Shown: positions 43,659-53,807, numbered from the stretch's first letter. The stretch is DNA of 64,000 nt from Cutibacterium equinum (GCF_028021195.1 NZ_CP115668.1:1798001-1862000), one strand, 5' to 3'. A program made the numbers and translations. Notes: generated by a model not told the origin, from the letters alone.

Positions 43659-45371
43659 TCACTTGACGTAACCGATGTCCTCGGCGTGAGTGCTCTGGAA
43701 GGTCGCAGCACCGAAATTCGCGAGATTCTTCGGAGTAGCGGTGAACATGATGCGACGGTACAGCGGAAGGGTCATGACGTCGTCCCAGATGGCCTTGTCG
43801 GCTTGGTTGGTCAGCTCACGACGCTTGTTGACGTCCATCTCGGTACCAATCTGTGGAATGAGCTTCTCGACCTCGGGATCGACGATCTGAGAGAAGTTGG
43901 ACTCGGAGGGCTTCTTGGATCCCTCAACAGCAGCACCGTAGATCTGGCGCACGTTGTTCATCGGGTACGCAGTGCCCTGCCAGGTGAAGGCGATGATGTC
44001 GAAGGAGTGGTTCGACAACACCTTGTTCATGTCGCTGGACGGAGTGTTGACCAGGTTCACCTTGACGCCGATCTTGGCCATGTCCTGCTTGAGCAGTGCG
44101 CCCTCATTCTCGGAGGTGGGGACGCCGGTGAGCTGGGCGTAGTTGACGGTCAGGGTCTTGCCGTCCTTGACACGGAAGTCGCCCTGTTTCTTCCAACCAG
44201 CATCGTCGAGCTGCTTCTCGGCGGCCTTCGGGTCGTACTTGAAGTCCTCGGAGTTGTCCTTGTAGCCAGGCTGGCCGGGCATGAAGAAGTGGTTGCCCAG
44301 CATCACCGAATCAGCCTGGACCGGCAGGCCGGCAAGGTCAGACTTGGCGATGGCGGGGCGGTTGATGCCCTTGACGATGGCCTGGCGCACGTCCTTGTCA
44401 GACAGGTTGGCCGACTTGGCGTTGAAGGTGAAGTGGCGCCACTGCAGCGAACCGGCGGCACGCATGTCGACGTCATCGCGCTTCTTGGCGGTCTGGTAGC
44501 CGTCCTTGGTGATGATGGTGTCGGCGACGTCAATCTCCTTGTTGGCGAACGCCTTGGTCTTGGCGGCATCCTCCATCTGCTTGAAGGTGACGGTGTCAAG
44601 CTTCGACTTCTCGCCCCACCACTTGTCATTGCGCTTGACGGTGAGGGTCTTGGAGGCCTGATCCACCTTGGTGGGGATGAACGGGCCGGTGAACCAGTCG
44701 GGGTTGAGATCCTTCCACCCGGTGTTGAACGTGTCGGGGTCGGAGGCACCCTCCTTGGGAAGGACCGTGCCCAAGGGAGCGGTCCAGTCGGGGTAGGTGG
44801 TCTTGAAGGTGATGACGACGTCGGTGTCCTTGTCGCCCTTCTCCACCGAGGTGATCTGGTTGAAACCGTCAGTGGTGGCTGGCAGGAACTTGTCGTTCTG
44901 ACCGTTGGTGGCCTTCCAGGTGGCCTGGTAATCGGTGTAGTCGATGGTGCGGCCGGAGTTCCACTTGGCCTTCGGGTTGAGGTGCAAGGTGACAACCTGC
45001 TTGCCGCCCTTGCTGTCAACGTCGGTCGACTCAATGAAATTCGGGTTCGGCTTCGGGGTGCCGTCCTCGGAGATGTCGAAGTTGATGACGCCGATGAAGG
45101 GCCAGATGGTCGTGTTGAGGTCAACAGTGTTGTTGTCGACCTGCAACCCGTTCCAGCCGGTTGGAAGGGTACCGATCGCCAGACGGAGAGTGCCACCGTC
45201 CTTGATCTGGTCACGGGGCTTGATATTCAGGGCAGCCAGAGGCGCGCTGGCCGACGTGGTCTTGTCACCTTTGTTCTGCTCGCCGCCGGACTTGTTCTTC
45301 TGCCCGCAGCCAGTGAGGGCAAGCGAACCCACGGCCAGAGCAGCCACTGCGGTCGTTAGCGTCTTGCGCAC
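43659..45371 (-). CDS. Oligopeptide ABC transporter substrate-binding lipoprotein, copy 2
   Basis: A 570-residue family 5 binding protein. The GTG at 45371, seven bases after GGAGG, gives RKTLTTAVAALAVGSLALTG and the lipobox cysteine. It is closely similar to copy 1 along its length (for example YQTAKKRDDVDMRAAGSLQW against YQTAKKRDDAEMRQAGSLQW), so the two arose by tandem duplication. Sequence differences cluster near the N-terminus and in the loop around residues 470-500, which may alter ligand range. It follows oppDF by 325 bases and a terminator. Confidence 0.9.
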   Translation of the reverse strand: MRKTLTTAVAALAVGSLALTGCGQKNKSGGEQNKGDKTTSASAPLAALNIKPRDQIKDGGTLRLAIGTLPTGWNGLQVDNNTVDLNTTIWPFIGVINFDISEDGTPKPNPNFIESTDVDSKGGKQVVTLHLNPKAKWNSGRTIDYTDYQATWKATNGQNDKFLPATTDGFNQITSVEKGDKDTDVVITFKTTYPDWTAPLGTVLPKEGASDPDTFNTGWKDLNPDWFTGPFIPTKVDQASKTLTVKRNDKWWGEKSKLDTVTFKQMEDAAKTKAFANKEIDVADTIITKDGYQTAKKRDDVDMRAAGSLQWRHFTFNAKSANLSDKDVRQAIVKGINRPAIAKSDLAGLPVQADSVMLGNHFFMPGQPGYKDNSEDFKYDPKAAEKQLDDAGWKKQGDFRVKDGKTLTVNYAQLTGVPTSENEGALLKQDMAKIGVKVNLVNTPSSDMNKVLSNHSFDIIAFTWQGTAYPMNNVRQIYGAAVEGSKKPSESNFSQIVDPEVEKLIPQIGTEMDVNKRRELTNQADKAIWDDVMTLPLYRRIMFTATPKNLANFGAATFQSTHAEDIGYVK

Positions 45372-45581
45372 GGTAAACCTCCGAAGAGTTGAGGATCCTG
45401 AGGTGGATCGGGGTTGGCTTGAGCTTGGCACCCCCGCCCCGGATCAACCACCGCAAACGGCTTCAGAACGCGGTTTCGTTATGAAATCTTGACCTTTCCT
45501 TGATCCAACCGTGATGTTGGCCAGTTCACCTCAGCTCGTCGACGCGGTGCCAATGAGACCTCCCGGATCACCCCAAGACAC

Positions 45582-45644
45582 GACGCACGGGGAAACATGA
45601 CGCATGGGGCAAACACGACGCACGGGCCGACATAACGCATGGGG
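45582..45644. repeat. Four degenerate 17-18-bp tandem repeats
   Basis: Units beginning GACGCACGGGGAAACAT lie at 45582, 45599, 45617 and 45634, alternating GACGCACGG and GACGCATGG cores. They sit in the 325-base gap after oppDF, next to its terminator. The rest of that gap (45372-45580) should hold the oppA copy 2 promoter, but I see none clear enough to place. Confidence 0.7.
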
Positions 45645-45672
45645 GTGGCGTCGTCGCAACGACACCACCCCC
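45641..45672 (-). terminator. Terminator after oppDF
   Basis: A 14-position stem with one mismatch (45641-45654 with 45659-45672) encloses a CGCA loop 25 bases past the oppDF stop. Confidence 0.75.
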
Positions 45673-45696
45673 ATGCCAGGGATTTACCGCACCGGC

Positions 45697-47829
45697 TCAG
45701 AACACCCGCGTTTCCTCGGGGAAGTGACACGCCGTGCGTCGGTCAATGTCGGGGTGCGGGTAGAACAGCTCGGGACGCTCCCCCATGCACTTGGCCTGGG
45801 AGGTCTCATCGAGCGTCTTGAACTTCGGGCAACGCGTGTGGAACGGGCATCCCGACGGCGGAGCTGCCGGGGAGGGCAGGTCACCCTCCAGCAGGATGCG
45901 GTGACGGTTGTGCTCCTTGGCCGGGTCAGGCACCGGGATGGCCGACAGCAAACCCTGGGTGTACGGGTGCATCGGGTGGTCGAAGACCTGCGAGACCTCG
46001 CCCAGCTCGACGATACGGCCCAGGTACATGACAGCCACACGGTTGGCGATGTGACGAACCACCGACAGGTCGTGCGCGACAAAGAGATACGACAGCTCCA
46101 ACTTCTCGCGCAGATCCTCCAGCAGGTTCAGCACGCCGGCCTGAATCGACACGTCCAGGGCCGACACCGGCTCGTCAAGAACCAACAGCTTCGGGTTGAG
46201 GGCCAGTGCGCGAGCGATACCGACACGCTGCTTCTGACCACCCGAGAAGTTGCGCGGGTAGCGGTTGGCGTGGGCGGGTTCCAGACCCACCAACGCCATG
46301 AGCTCATCGACCCGCTCCGGAATCTTGTTCTTCGGGTAACCGTTGTACTTCAACGGCTCGGCGATGATGTCGGCGATCGGCAGGCGAGGATCCAGGGAGG
46401 CCATCGGGTCCTGGAACACCACCTGGAGGTCCTGTCGGGTCTCCTTGCGGGCCTTGGCGTTCATCGTGGCCGCGTCGCGTCCCAGGACGACGACGGTGCC
46501 CTCCTCCGGCTTGGCAAGCTCAAGGATCGACATGATCGTCGTCGTCTTGCCGCAGCCCGACTCGCCCACCAGGCCCAGCGTCTCGCCCTTCTTGATGCGG
46601 AAGGAGACGCCGTCGACGGCATGAACGGTGCCAACCCGCCTCTTGAAGACCGACCCCTTCATGAGCGGGTAGGTCTTGACGAGGTCCTTGACCTCCAGAA
46701 CGTCCTCAAGGGCTTCACGATCGGAGGTGCCCAAGGCTATCTTGTAGCGGCTCTTGCGCTCACCGATCTGCGGGTAGATCTGCGAATAGGTGCGGTCGAT
46801 GAGCTCGGCGTGTCGAATGCAGGCGGCCTCGTGACGGTCAAGGTCGGTGGGCGTCAGATCAGGCTCGGCCTCGCGGCAGGCATCCACGGCCATCGGGCAA
46901 CGCGGGGCGAAGGGGCATCCCTGCGGGAGGTTGAGCAGGGAGGGCGGATTACCCTCGACCGGGGTCAGCGGCTCGTCCTTGTCAAGGTCAGGGCGAGGCA
47001 GGGACCCCAACAGACCAATGGTGTAGGGATGACGGGAGCGGTAGAACAGCTCGTCGACGTCAGCCCGCTCGACGATACGCCCGGCGTACATGACGGCCAC
47101 CCGGTCGGCCAGACCAGCAACGACGCCAAGGTCGTGAGTGATCATGACCACACCGGCGTGGGTCTCACGCTGGGCGACGCGCAACAGGTCAAGAATCTGC
47201 GCCTGAATCGTCACGTCCAGGGCCGTTGTTGGCTCGTCGGCGATGATGAGGTCCGGGTCGTTGGCAATGGCCATGGCGATGACGACGCGCTGACGCATAC
47301 CGCCGGAGAACTCGTGGGGGAAGGCCTTGGCGCGCACCTCGGGGTTCGGGATGCCAACCATGTCGAGCAGCTCAAGGGCTCGGGCCCAGGCCTCCTTGTC
47401 GGACATGTCCGAGTGAATCTGGAGAGCCTCGACGATCTGGTCACCGATCGTGTACACCGGGGTCAGGGCACTCAACGGGTCCTGGAAGATCATGGCGACC
47501 TTCTTGCCGCGCACGTTCGACATCCAGTCGTCGTCGCGTCCCAGCAGCTCGGTGCCGTGGACCTTGATCGACCCCTCGACGCGAGCTCCCTCGTCCAGCA
47601 GGCCCATCACCGACATCGAGGTGACGGACTTACCCGAGCCGGACTCACCCACCAGACCGACGACCTCTCCCGCATTGACGGTCAGGTTGACCCCACGCAC
47701 GGCGTGAACGACGCCGTCCTCGGAGGGGAAACGGACGTTGAGGTCCTTGATCTGCAGGACCGGCACACCCTCCTGACGCTCGGGGAGGGCATCAGACAGG
47801 TTGGCCGCAGTGGCAGTTTTCTTGCTCAT
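45697..47829 (-). CDS. oppDF: Oligopeptide ABC transporter fused ATPase (OppD-OppF)
   Basis: A 710-residue fusion of the two ATPases of an oligopeptide importer. Domain 1: Walker A GESGSGKS, signature FSGGMRQRV, Walker B LIIADEPTTALD, and the OppD-type tail CPFAPRCPMAVDAC. Domain 2: Walker A GESGCGKTT, signature FSGGQKQRV, Walker B LLVLDEPVSALD, tail CPFHTRCPKF with a later cysteine. Those cysteine tails resemble the iron-sulfur-type motif seen on OppD/DppD. It overlaps oppC by four bases. Confidence 0.93.
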   Translation of the reverse strand: MSKKTATAANLSDALPERQEGVPVLQIKDLNVRFPSEDGVVHAVRGVNLTVNAGEVVGLVGESGSGKSVTSMSVMGLLDEGARVEGSIKVHGTELLGRDDDWMSNVRGKKVAMIFQDPLSALTPVYTIGDQIVEALQIHSDMSDKEAWARALELLDMVGIPNPEVRAKAFPHEFSGGMRQRVVIAMAIANDPDLIIADEPTTALDVTIQAQILDLLRVAQRETHAGVVMITHDLGVVAGLADRVAVMYAGRIVERADVDELFYRSRHPYTIGLLGSLPRPDLDKDEPLTPVEGNPPSLLNLPQGCPFAPRCPMAVDACREAEPDLTPTDLDRHEAACIRHAELIDRTYSQIYPQIGERKSRYKIALGTSDREALEDVLEVKDLVKTYPLMKGSVFKRRVGTVHAVDGVSFRIKKGETLGLVGESGCGKTTTIMSILELAKPEEGTVVVLGRDAATMNAKARKETRQDLQVVFQDPMASLDPRLPIADIIAEPLKYNGYPKNKIPERVDELMALVGLEPAHANRYPRNFSGGQKQRVGIARALALNPKLLVLDEPVSALDVSIQAGVLNLLEDLREKLELSYLFVAHDLSVVRHIANRVAVMYLGRIVELGEVSQVFDHPMHPYTQGLLSAIPVPDPAKEHNRHRILLEGDLPSPAAPPSGCPFHTRCPKFKTLDETSQAKCMGERPELFYPHPDIDRRTACHFPEETRVF

Positions 47830-48833
47830 GCCTTACCACCAGACTTGGAAGAGGGATCGACGGCGTCGCGCAGGCCGTCACCGATGAAGTTGACGCTCAG
47901 CAACAGAATGACCAGCACGCCGGCCGGGAACATGAACAGCCACGGTGAGGTCGTCACCGCCGTCATGCCGTCGCCCAGCAGGGTACCCAGGGAGGTCTCA
48001 GGCTTCTGCACGCCGAAGCCGAAGAAGGACAGCACGGTCTCGCTCATGATGGCCGCGACCACACCAAGGGTCAGGTCGATGATGAGGTAGCTGGCGATGT
48101 TGGGAATGACGTGCTTGACGATGATCGTGAACGGCGGCACCGACATGAACCGGGCAGCCGTGACGTAGTCGAGGTTGACCACCGACAGGGTCATGGCGCG
48201 CACGACTCGGGCCGACAGCATCCAGCTGAAGGCCGACAGCAGCACGATCAGCAGTGCGGTCGAGGTGCTCTTGCCGGAGGTGTGCTGGCTCAGAATGGCA
48301 ATGATGAGGAAGGACGGGATCACCAGCAGCAGGTCGATGAACCACAGGATGATCTTCTCCGCCACCTTGCCGAAGTAGGCCGCAGCCGAACCGATGAGAG
48401 CGGCCAGGGTCTCGACGATGAGGGCGACGCAGAAACCGATGATGAGGGACTTGCGCAGCCCCTCCACCGTCATGGCGAACAGGTCGAAGCCACCCTGGCT
48501 GGTACCGAACCAGTGGTACTGGTCTGGCGGAGTGAGGAATGCGTTGTCATCAACGACCCAGTAGTCCCAGTTGGCGATGTACGGGCCGATGAGAGCCAGC
48601 AGGACGATCAGGGCCAGTCCGATGACACCGATCTTGGAGCCAACCGGACGCCAGAACCGGCGCAGGATCAGACGGCCACGCGACAGGTGTTTGCCTTCAC
48701 GCTCATTGCGTCCTGGCTTGTGCTTTTCGTTGCGCTCAGCGGCACTCACGGCGTCGGGGCCGTTGACGGGAGCACCGGGGCCAGCCTTCGGGGTGTTGAG
48801 CTCGACGCTGGAGTTGTTCGTGGGTTCAGACAT
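47826..48833 (-). CDS. oppC: Oligopeptide ABC transporter permease OppC
   Basis: A 335-residue permease: a 50-residue charged N-terminal tail, a first helix (VIGLALIVLLALIGPYIANW), then the BPD_transp domain with five more helices and the EAA-type loop AARFMSVPPFTIIVKHVIPN. It ends with DGLRDAVDPSSKSGGKA. It follows oppB by 12 bases. Confidence 0.93.
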   Translation of the reverse strand: MSEPTNNSSVELNTPKAGPGAPVNGPDAVSAAERNEKHKPGRNEREGKHLSRGRLILRRFWRPVGSKIGVIGLALIVLLALIGPYIANWDYWVVDDNAFLTPPDQYHWFGTSQGGFDLFAMTVEGLRKSLIIGFCVALIVETLAALIGSAAAYFGKVAEKIILWFIDLLLVIPSFLIIAILSQHTSGKSTSTALLIVLLSAFSWMLSARVVRAMTLSVVNLDYVTAARFMSVPPFTIIVKHVIPNIASYLIIDLTLGVVAAIMSETVLSFFGFGVQKPETSLGTLLGDGMTAVTTSPWLFMFPAGVLVILLLSVNFIGDGLRDAVDPSSKSGGKA

Positions 48834-48845
48834 GACGGCTCCTCC

Positions 48846-49829
48846 TCATCGAGCCCGGACACGCGGATCGATGACCGCGATGAGGATGTCGGACAGCAGG
48901 GCACCAGTCAGCGTGCAGACGCCGGAAAAGGCGACGACGGCGACCGAACCGTTGATGTCGTTCTGCTGAATCGACATCACCGAGTACGAACCAACGCCGT
49001 TCCAGGCGTACACCTGCTCGGAGATGGTGGCACCAACGAAGATGTTGGCCACACCGAAGGCGAAGTACGTGGCCATCGGAATGATGGCGTTGCGCAGCGC
49101 GTGGTGGCGGATGGCGCGTCCCTTGCGCAGGCCCTTCGCCCGAGCGGTACGCACATAGTCCGCGCCGAGGGTGTCGAGCATGAGGTTGCGCTGGTACCGC
49201 GAGTAGCTGGCCAAGCTCAGCGCTGACAGGGAGATCGTCGGCAACAGCAGATGCTGCATACGGCTGAGCAGTTCGGCGCCAAAGTAGTCCCCGTGCGCCC
49301 CAACCTCACCGATGAACTGGAAGAACTGCGTGCCCGTTGCCTGGTTGAACTTAATGGCACCAAGCTGCAACAGGACCGCCAACACCATCGTCGGCGTCGA
49401 GATGAGCAGCAGGCACAGGAAGGACACAATTCGGTCGGCAACCGAGTACTGGCGCACGGCCGACCATGCACCGACGGCGACACCACCGACCATGCCAATG
49501 ATCGTTCCGCAAATCACCAAACGGACCGACACACCGATCCGGGTGCCAATCAAGGAATTGATCGCGTCACCATGTGGGGTCCAGCCCCAGTTCCAATGCA
49601 GGAAGACCATCTTCAACCATCGCTCGTAGCGCACCCAGATGCTGGTGTCGGGGTTGATGTTGTAGTTGGTCAATGACTGGTTGATCGCCGTCCAGTTGAG
49701 CTTCGGATTCGTCTGATCAAAAGCGTTGCGCGGGTCCAGAGCATACGAGGCGAGCAGGTATGCGAAGGACACCGCGATGAACAACAGCACGACGTAGTTG
49801 ATGAGGCGACGCACCACGTATTTGAGCAC
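48846..49829 (-). CDS. oppB: Oligopeptide ABC transporter permease OppB
   Basis: A 327-residue permease with six helices. It starts MLKYVVRRLINYVVLLFIAV, typical of OppB/DppB, and has the EAA loop DYVRTARAKGLRKGRAIRHH. First gene of oppB-oppC-oppDF. The 319 bases upstream (49830-50148) hold the rplO terminator and presumably the opp promoter, which I cannot place. Confidence 0.93.
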   Translation of the reverse strand: MLKYVVRRLINYVVLLFIAVSFAYLLASYALDPRNAFDQTNPKLNWTAINQSLTNYNINPDTSIWVRYERWLKMVFLHWNWGWTPHGDAINSLIGTRIGVSVRLVICGTIIGMVGGVAVGAWSAVRQYSVADRIVSFLCLLLISTPTMVLAVLLQLGAIKFNQATGTQFFQFIGEVGAHGDYFGAELLSRMQHLLLPTISLSALSLASYSRYQRNLMLDTLGADYVRTARAKGLRKGRAIRHHALRNAIIPMATYFAFGVANIFVGATISEQVYAWNGVGSYSVMSIQQNDINGSVAVVAFSGVCTLTGALLSDILIAVIDPRVRAR

Positions 49830-50071
49830 GGTCGTCCTTTCTCACGGTGTGCAGTTCCTGCCGTTAGGGCAGGTGGGCCGTCGGCGAGTGTGGCCGCCAG
49901 ACCCTGACGGCAGGTGTTGCCGCTGCACACGATTCGGCATGGGGTCATCTCGGCACGAGGGCCGCTTGGTGCGTGTGATCTTACACACACTCAACCCCTG
50001 AGACAGTCTGATGAGGTCAAACGAGCAAGGCATGTCGTCATCGCTAGTGCGTTGCCCTGACAGATGACACA

Positions 50072-50103
50072 AGGGACGGGAAACGGTCATGTTTCCCGTC
50101 CCT
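50072..50103 (-). terminator. Terminator after rplO
   Basis: A perfect 13-bp stem (50072-50084 with 50091-50103) lies 45 bases after the rplO stop and before oppB. It ends the S10/spc transcript here rather than letting it continue into secY. Confidence 0.8.
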
Positions 50104-50148
50104 CGTACGTCATGTGGTCGTGTTCACAACCGTATTTGAAGGTTGGCT

Positions 50149-50589
50149 TCAGCGCTTGGTGACGCTTCCGCCGGCCTTCTCGATCTTCTCCTGGGCCGAT
50201 TTGGACCAGGCGTCGACAACGAGATCGACCTTGACGGTCAGCTCGCCGGTTCCGAGAACCTTGACGAGCTCGTTGTCACGGACCGCACCGACGGCGACGA
50301 GGTCGTCGACGGTGATCTTGCCGCCCTTGGGGAACAGGGCCTCGACCTTGTCCAGGTTCACGACCTGGTACTCGGTGCGGAACGGGTTGTGGAACCCGCC
50401 CAGCTTCGGGGCCTGCATGTGAATCGGCATCTGGCCGCCAGCGAAGAACTCGGGCACGTTCTTGCGTGCGCCGGTGCCCTTCGTGCCGCGACCAGCGGTC
50501 TTACCCTTGGAGCCCTCACCACGACCGACACGGGTCTTGGCCTTGCGGGCACCAGGAGCGGGTTTGAGATCATGGATTTCAATAGCCAC
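50149..50589 (-). CDS. rplO: 50S ribosomal protein L15
   Basis: L15 is a late-assembling large-subunit protein. The 146-residue protein starts at a GTG ([20 protein letters not shown]), with GAGGTGG upstream inside the end of rpm[21 protein letters not shown] is the family's glycine-rich N-terminal region. It is the last gene of the block, where secY would normally follow. Confidence 0.97.
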   Translation of the reverse strand: MAIEIHDLKPAPGARKAKTRVGRGEGSKGKTAGRGTKGTGARKNVPEFFAGGQMPIHMQAPKLGGFHNPFRTEYQVVNLDKVEALFPKGGKITVDDLVAVGAVRDNELVKVLGTGELTVKVDLVVDAWSKSAQEKIEKAGGSVTKR

Positions 50590-50590
50590 G

Positions 50591-50773
50591 TCAGTCCACC
50601 TCTTCCATGGTGACGAGGTGACGAACGGTCTGGACCATGCCGCGGAACTCCGGGCGGTCCTCCTTGATGACCGTGTCACCGATGCGCTTGAGTCCGAGGC
50701 TGCGCAGGGTCTCGCGATGATTCGGCTTCGTGGCGATGCCGGACTTGATCTGGGTGATCTTCAGCTTGCTCAT
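50591..50773 (-). CDS. rpmD: 50S ribosomal protein L30
   Basis: A 60-residue protein, [20 protein letters not shown] onward, with the [16 protein letters not shown] end typical of L30. It overlaps the rpsE stop and nearly abuts rplO. Confidence 0.96.
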   Translation of the reverse strand: MSKLKITQIKSGIATKPNHRETLRSLGLKRIGDTVIKEDRPEFRGMVQTVRHLVTMEEVD

Positions 50774-51420
50774 CAGTTGACCCCTGCCTTCTCCTCCATG
50801 CGGGCGGCAGCGGCGGCCTCGTCGGCCTCCTTGCGGGCGCGCAGCATGGCTGCCGGGGCGACGTCCTCAACGGACTTGCCGCGGCGACGGGCGACCTCTT
50901 CGGGCTCCTCGAGCTGCTGCAGCGCGGCGACAGTGGCGTGAACCACGTTGATCGCGTTGGAGGAGCCGAGGGACTTGGCGAGCACGTCCTGCACGCCGGC
51001 GCACTCGAGAACGGCGCGAGCCGAGCCACCGGCGATGACACCGGTACCGGGGGAAGCCGGACGCAGCATGACGACACCGGCAGCCTTCTCACCGATCACC
51101 GGGTGGGTGATGGTACGGCCAACCAGCGGCACCTTGAAGAAGTGCTTCTTGGCCTCCTCGACACCCTTGGCGATGGCCGCGGGCACCTCCTTGGCCTTGC
51201 CGTAGCCGACGCCCACGGTGCCCTCGCCGTCACCCACGACGACCAGCGCCGTGAAGCTGAAGCGACGGCCACCCTGGACCACCTTGGCGACGCGGTTGAT
51301 CGCCACGACGCGCTCGAGATATTCGTTCTGGTTGCGGTTGCGATCGTTCTGGCCACGACGGTTGTCACGGCCACGACGCTCACCACCTGCACCGCCACCG
51401 CGGCGCTGGGTTCCACTCAT
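50773..51420 (-). CDS. rpsE: 30S ribosomal protein S5
   Basis: S5 helps mRNA unwinding and accuracy. The 215-residue protein has a basic, Gly/Arg/Asn-rich N-terminal tail of about 30 residues, then [20 protein letters not shown], the [20 protein letters not shown] motif and [19 protein letters not shown]. The C-terminal 30 residues are Ala/Glu-rich. Confidence 0.97.
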   Translation of the reverse strand: MSGTQRRGGGAGGERRGRDNRRGQNDRNRNQNEYLERVVAINRVAKVVQGGRRFSFTALVVVGDGEGTVGVGYGKAKEVPAAIAKGVEEAKKHFFKVPLVGRTITHPVIGEKAAGVVMLRPASPGTGVIAGGSARAVLECAGVQDVLAKSLGSSNAINVVHATVAALQQLEEPEEVARRRGKSVEDVAPAAMLRARKEADEAAAAARMEEKAGVN

Positions 51421-51444
51421 CGTTGCTCACTTGCCTTTCGTGGG

Positions 51445-51828
51445 TCAGAAGTCGAGACCGGCCTCGCGGGCCGCATCGGCCAGCGCGGCGATCCGCCCGT
51501 GGTACTTGTTCCCGGCCTTGTCGAAGACGACCTTGTCGATGCCGGCGGCCTTGGCGCGCTCACCGATGATGGTGCCCACGCGGGTGGCCTTGGCGGTCTT
51601 GTCTCCAGACATCTCGCGCAGCTCGGCCTCCATGGTGGAAGCCGACACGAGGGTGTTGCCGGCAACATCGTCGATCACCTGGACGAAGAGGTGCTTCGAG
51701 GAACGGGTGACGACCATGCGGGGACGCTCGACGGTCCCGAAGATCTTCTTGCGACCACGGGCCTGGCGACGAGCACGTGCCTTGGCGCGGTCGGACAGGC
51801 TCTTGCGAACAGTCAGGGTGCTTGCCAT
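51445..51828 (-). CDS. rplR: 50S ribosomal protein L18
   Basis: L18 binds 5S rRNA. The 127-residue protein runs [20 protein letters not shown] to [17 protein letters not shown] 51828 is used; the longer frame to 51849 runs into rplF. Confidence 0.97.
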   Translation of the reverse strand: MASTLTVRKSLSDRAKARARRQARGRKKIFGTVERPRMVVTRSSKHLFVQVIDDVAGNTLVSASTMEAELREMSGDKTAKATRVGTIIGERAKAAGIDKVVFDKAGNKYHGRIAALADAAREAGLDF

Positions 51829-51829
51829 G

Positions 51830-52372
51830 TCACTTACCTGCCTTTCCAACCTTGCGACGGACGTTCTCGCCCTCGTAACGCACGCCCTTGCCCTTGTAAG
51901 GCTCCGGCTTGCGGATCTTGCGGATGTTGGCCGCGGTCTCGCCCACGACCTGCTTGTCGATGCCCTGGACCGAGAACTTGGTGGGGTTCTCGACGGCGAA
52001 GGTGATTCCCTCCGGGGCGTCGACGATCACCGGGTGGGAGAAACCGAGGTTGAACTCGAGCTGCTTGGGACCCTTCGACAGCACGCGGTAACCCACGCCC
52101 TGGATCTCCAGCTTCTTCTCGTAGCCCTCGGTCACACCGATGACCATGTTGTTGATGAGGGTACGGGTGAGGCCGTGCAGCGAGCGGTTCTCACGCTCGT
52201 CGTCCGGACGCTCAACGACGATCTGTCCCTCATCGTTCTTGCTCACGGTGATGGGCTCGCGAACGGTGAAGTTCAGGGTTCCCTTCGGACCCTTCACCTC
52301 CACGTCCTGCCCATCAAGCTTCACCTCGACACCGGACGGGACGGCGATGGGAAGCCTGCCAATGCGCGACAT
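51830..52372 (-). CDS. rplF: 50S ribosomal protein L6
   Basis: A 180-residue protein with two L6 folds: [20 protein letters not shown] at the start, and the second-repeat motif [20 protein letters not shown] near the end. Confidence 0.98.
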   Translation of the reverse strand: MSRIGRLPIAVPSGVEVKLDGQDVEVKGPKGTLNFTVREPITVSKNDEGQIVVERPDDERENRSLHGLTRTLINNMVIGVTEGYEKKLEIQGVGYRVLSKGPKQLEFNLGFSHPVIVDAPEGITFAVENPTKFSVQGIDKQVVGETAANIRKIRKPEPYKGKGVRYEGENVRRKVGKAGK

Positions 52373-52400
52373 TGATTACTCCTATCTGTCTCGTCGACGG

Positions 52401-52808
52401 TCACCACACGTAGGCGAGGACTTCCCCGCCCACGGACTTCTCGTGGGCCTGCTTGTCAGTGAGCAGCCCCTGAGAGGTGGAGATGATGGCGATGCCCAGG
52501 CCGCCGAGCACCTTCGGCAGGGCGGTGGACTTGGCGTAAACGCGAAGTCCGGGCTTGCTGATACGGCGGACGCCAGCGATGGAACGCTCACGGTTGTCGC
52601 CGTACTTGAGGGTGAGGGTCAGGGTCTTGCCGACCTCACCCTCCTTGGGTTCGTTGACCTTGAAGTCGGCGATGTAGCCCTCGGACTTGAGGATCTCGGC
52701 GATTCCGGCCTTGATCTTCGAGTGAGGCATCGACGTCTGGTCGTGGTACGCCTGGTTGGCGTTACGCAGACGGGTCAGCATGTCTGCGATCGGGTCAGTC
52801 ATGGTCAT
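52401..52808 (-). CDS. rpsH: 30S ribosomal protein S8
   Basis: A 135-residue protein: [20 protein letters not shown] start, and [20 protein letters not shown] near the C-terminus. S8 is often the autoregulator of spc operons; no target site was looked for successfully here. A 173-base GC-rich gap with no gene precedes it. Confidence 0.98.
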   Translation of the reverse strand: MTMTDPIADMLTRLRNANQAYHDQTSMPHSKIKAGIAEILKSEGYIADFKVNEPKEGEVGKTLTLTLKYGDNRERSIAGVRRISKPGLRVYAKSTALPKVLGGLGIAIISTSQGLLTDKQAHEKSVGGEVLAYVW

Positions 52809-52981
52809 GGCTGGTTTGGCCTCTTTCTCACAATGGTTTCCCTCCTGCCGCGTCCCGGAGCATCTCGTCCGGGGTTGAGCTGGGGACCTTCTGTGTTGTT
52901 CAGGTGTGTGTAGGGCGGGTCACCAACCCGCCGGGGCCCGGCAGGGCCCGTGGATCTGCATCCTTGAGAGACGCAGCCTGG

Positions 52982-53167
52982 TCACCAGGAAGACTTGGTG
53001 ACACCCGGGAGCTGACCGGCGTGGGCCATCTCGCGCAGGCAGATTCGGCACAGGCCGAACTTGCGGTACACCGAGTGCGGACGACCGCAGCGCTGGCAAC
53101 GGGTGTAGCCGCGGACACCGAACTTGGGCTTACGGGCCGCCTTGACCTTCAGAGCTGTCTTGGCCAT
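52982..53167 (-). CDS. rpsN: 30S ribosomal protein S14, zinc type
   Basis: A 61-residue type Z S14 with both zinc pairs: CQRC and CRIC. It starts [20 protein letters not shown]; the frame runs upstream to 53239, but the ATG at 53167 gives the standard length. A second, zinc-free S14 elsewhere in the genome would be the expected backup under zinc limitation. Confidence 0.97.
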   Translation of the reverse strand: MAKTALKVKAARKPKFGVRGYTRCQRCGRPHSVYRKFGLCRICLREMAHAGQLPGVTKSSW

Positions 53168-53174
53168 CAGATCC

Positions 53175-53807
53175 TCACTTCTTCTTCTTCTTGGCGTAGT
53201 AGGCAGGACCGCGCTTGGCCTTGGCCTTCTTCGGATCATCCTTCGCCTTGAACGGGAATCCCAGGTGCTTGAGCAGGGCCTTGCCCTCCTCGTTCGTCTG
53301 CGCGGTGGTCACAAACGTGATGTCCATGCCACGGACGCGGTCGATCTTGTCCTGGTCAATCTCGAGGAACATGACCTGCTCGGACAGGCCAAAGGTGTAG
53401 TTGCCCTTGCCGTCGAACTGGTTCGAGTTGAGTCCGCGGAAGTCGCGGATACGGGGCAGGGCCAGGGTCAGCAGACGGTCAGCGAACTCCCACATGCGGT
53501 CACCACGCAGGGTGACGTGGCAGCCGATGGGCTGTCCCTCACGCAGCTTGAACTGAGCGATGGACTTGCGGGCCTTGGTGACCTGCGGCTTCTGGCCGGT
53601 GATGGCGGTGATGTCGCGAACGGCACCGTCCATGACCTTGGAGTCGTGAGCGGCGTCACCAACACCCATGTTCACCACGATCTTCTCGAGACCGGGGATG
53701 AGCATCGGGTTCTTGTAACCGAACTCCTCCTGCATGGCAGGACGAATCTGCTCGCGGTACTGCTTCTTCAGACGAGGCATCTCGTGCGCGAAGGTCTCGG
53801 TGCTCAC
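53175..53807 (-). CDS. rplE: 50S ribosomal protein L5
   Basis: L5 binds 5S rRNA and contacts P-site tRNA. The 210-residue protein has [40 protein letters not shown] and [20 protein letters not shown]. The basic tail ([17 protein letters not shown]) extends beyond the usual 180 residues. Confidence 0.97.
   Translation of the reverse strand: MSTETFAHEMPRLKKQYREQIRPAMQEEFGYKNPMLIPGLEKIVVNMGVGDAAHDSKVMDGAVRDITAITGQKPQVTKARKSIAQFKLREGQPIGCHVTLRGDRMWEFADRLLTLALPRIRDFRGLNSNQFDGKGNYTFGLSEQVMFLEIDQDKIDRVRGMDITFVTTAQTNEEGKALLKHLGFPFKAKDDPKKAKAKRGPAYYAKKKKK

Noticed and set aside
43686-45359. 557-residue open frame on the plus strand opposite oppA copy 2
   Set aside because: Shadow of a clear lipoprotein gene; a similar shadow lies opposite copy 1, as expected from codon bias.
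45604-48090. 828-residue open frame on the plus strand opposite oppDF
   Set aside because: Antisense frame kept open by GC bias; oppDF has all ATPase motifs on the other strand.
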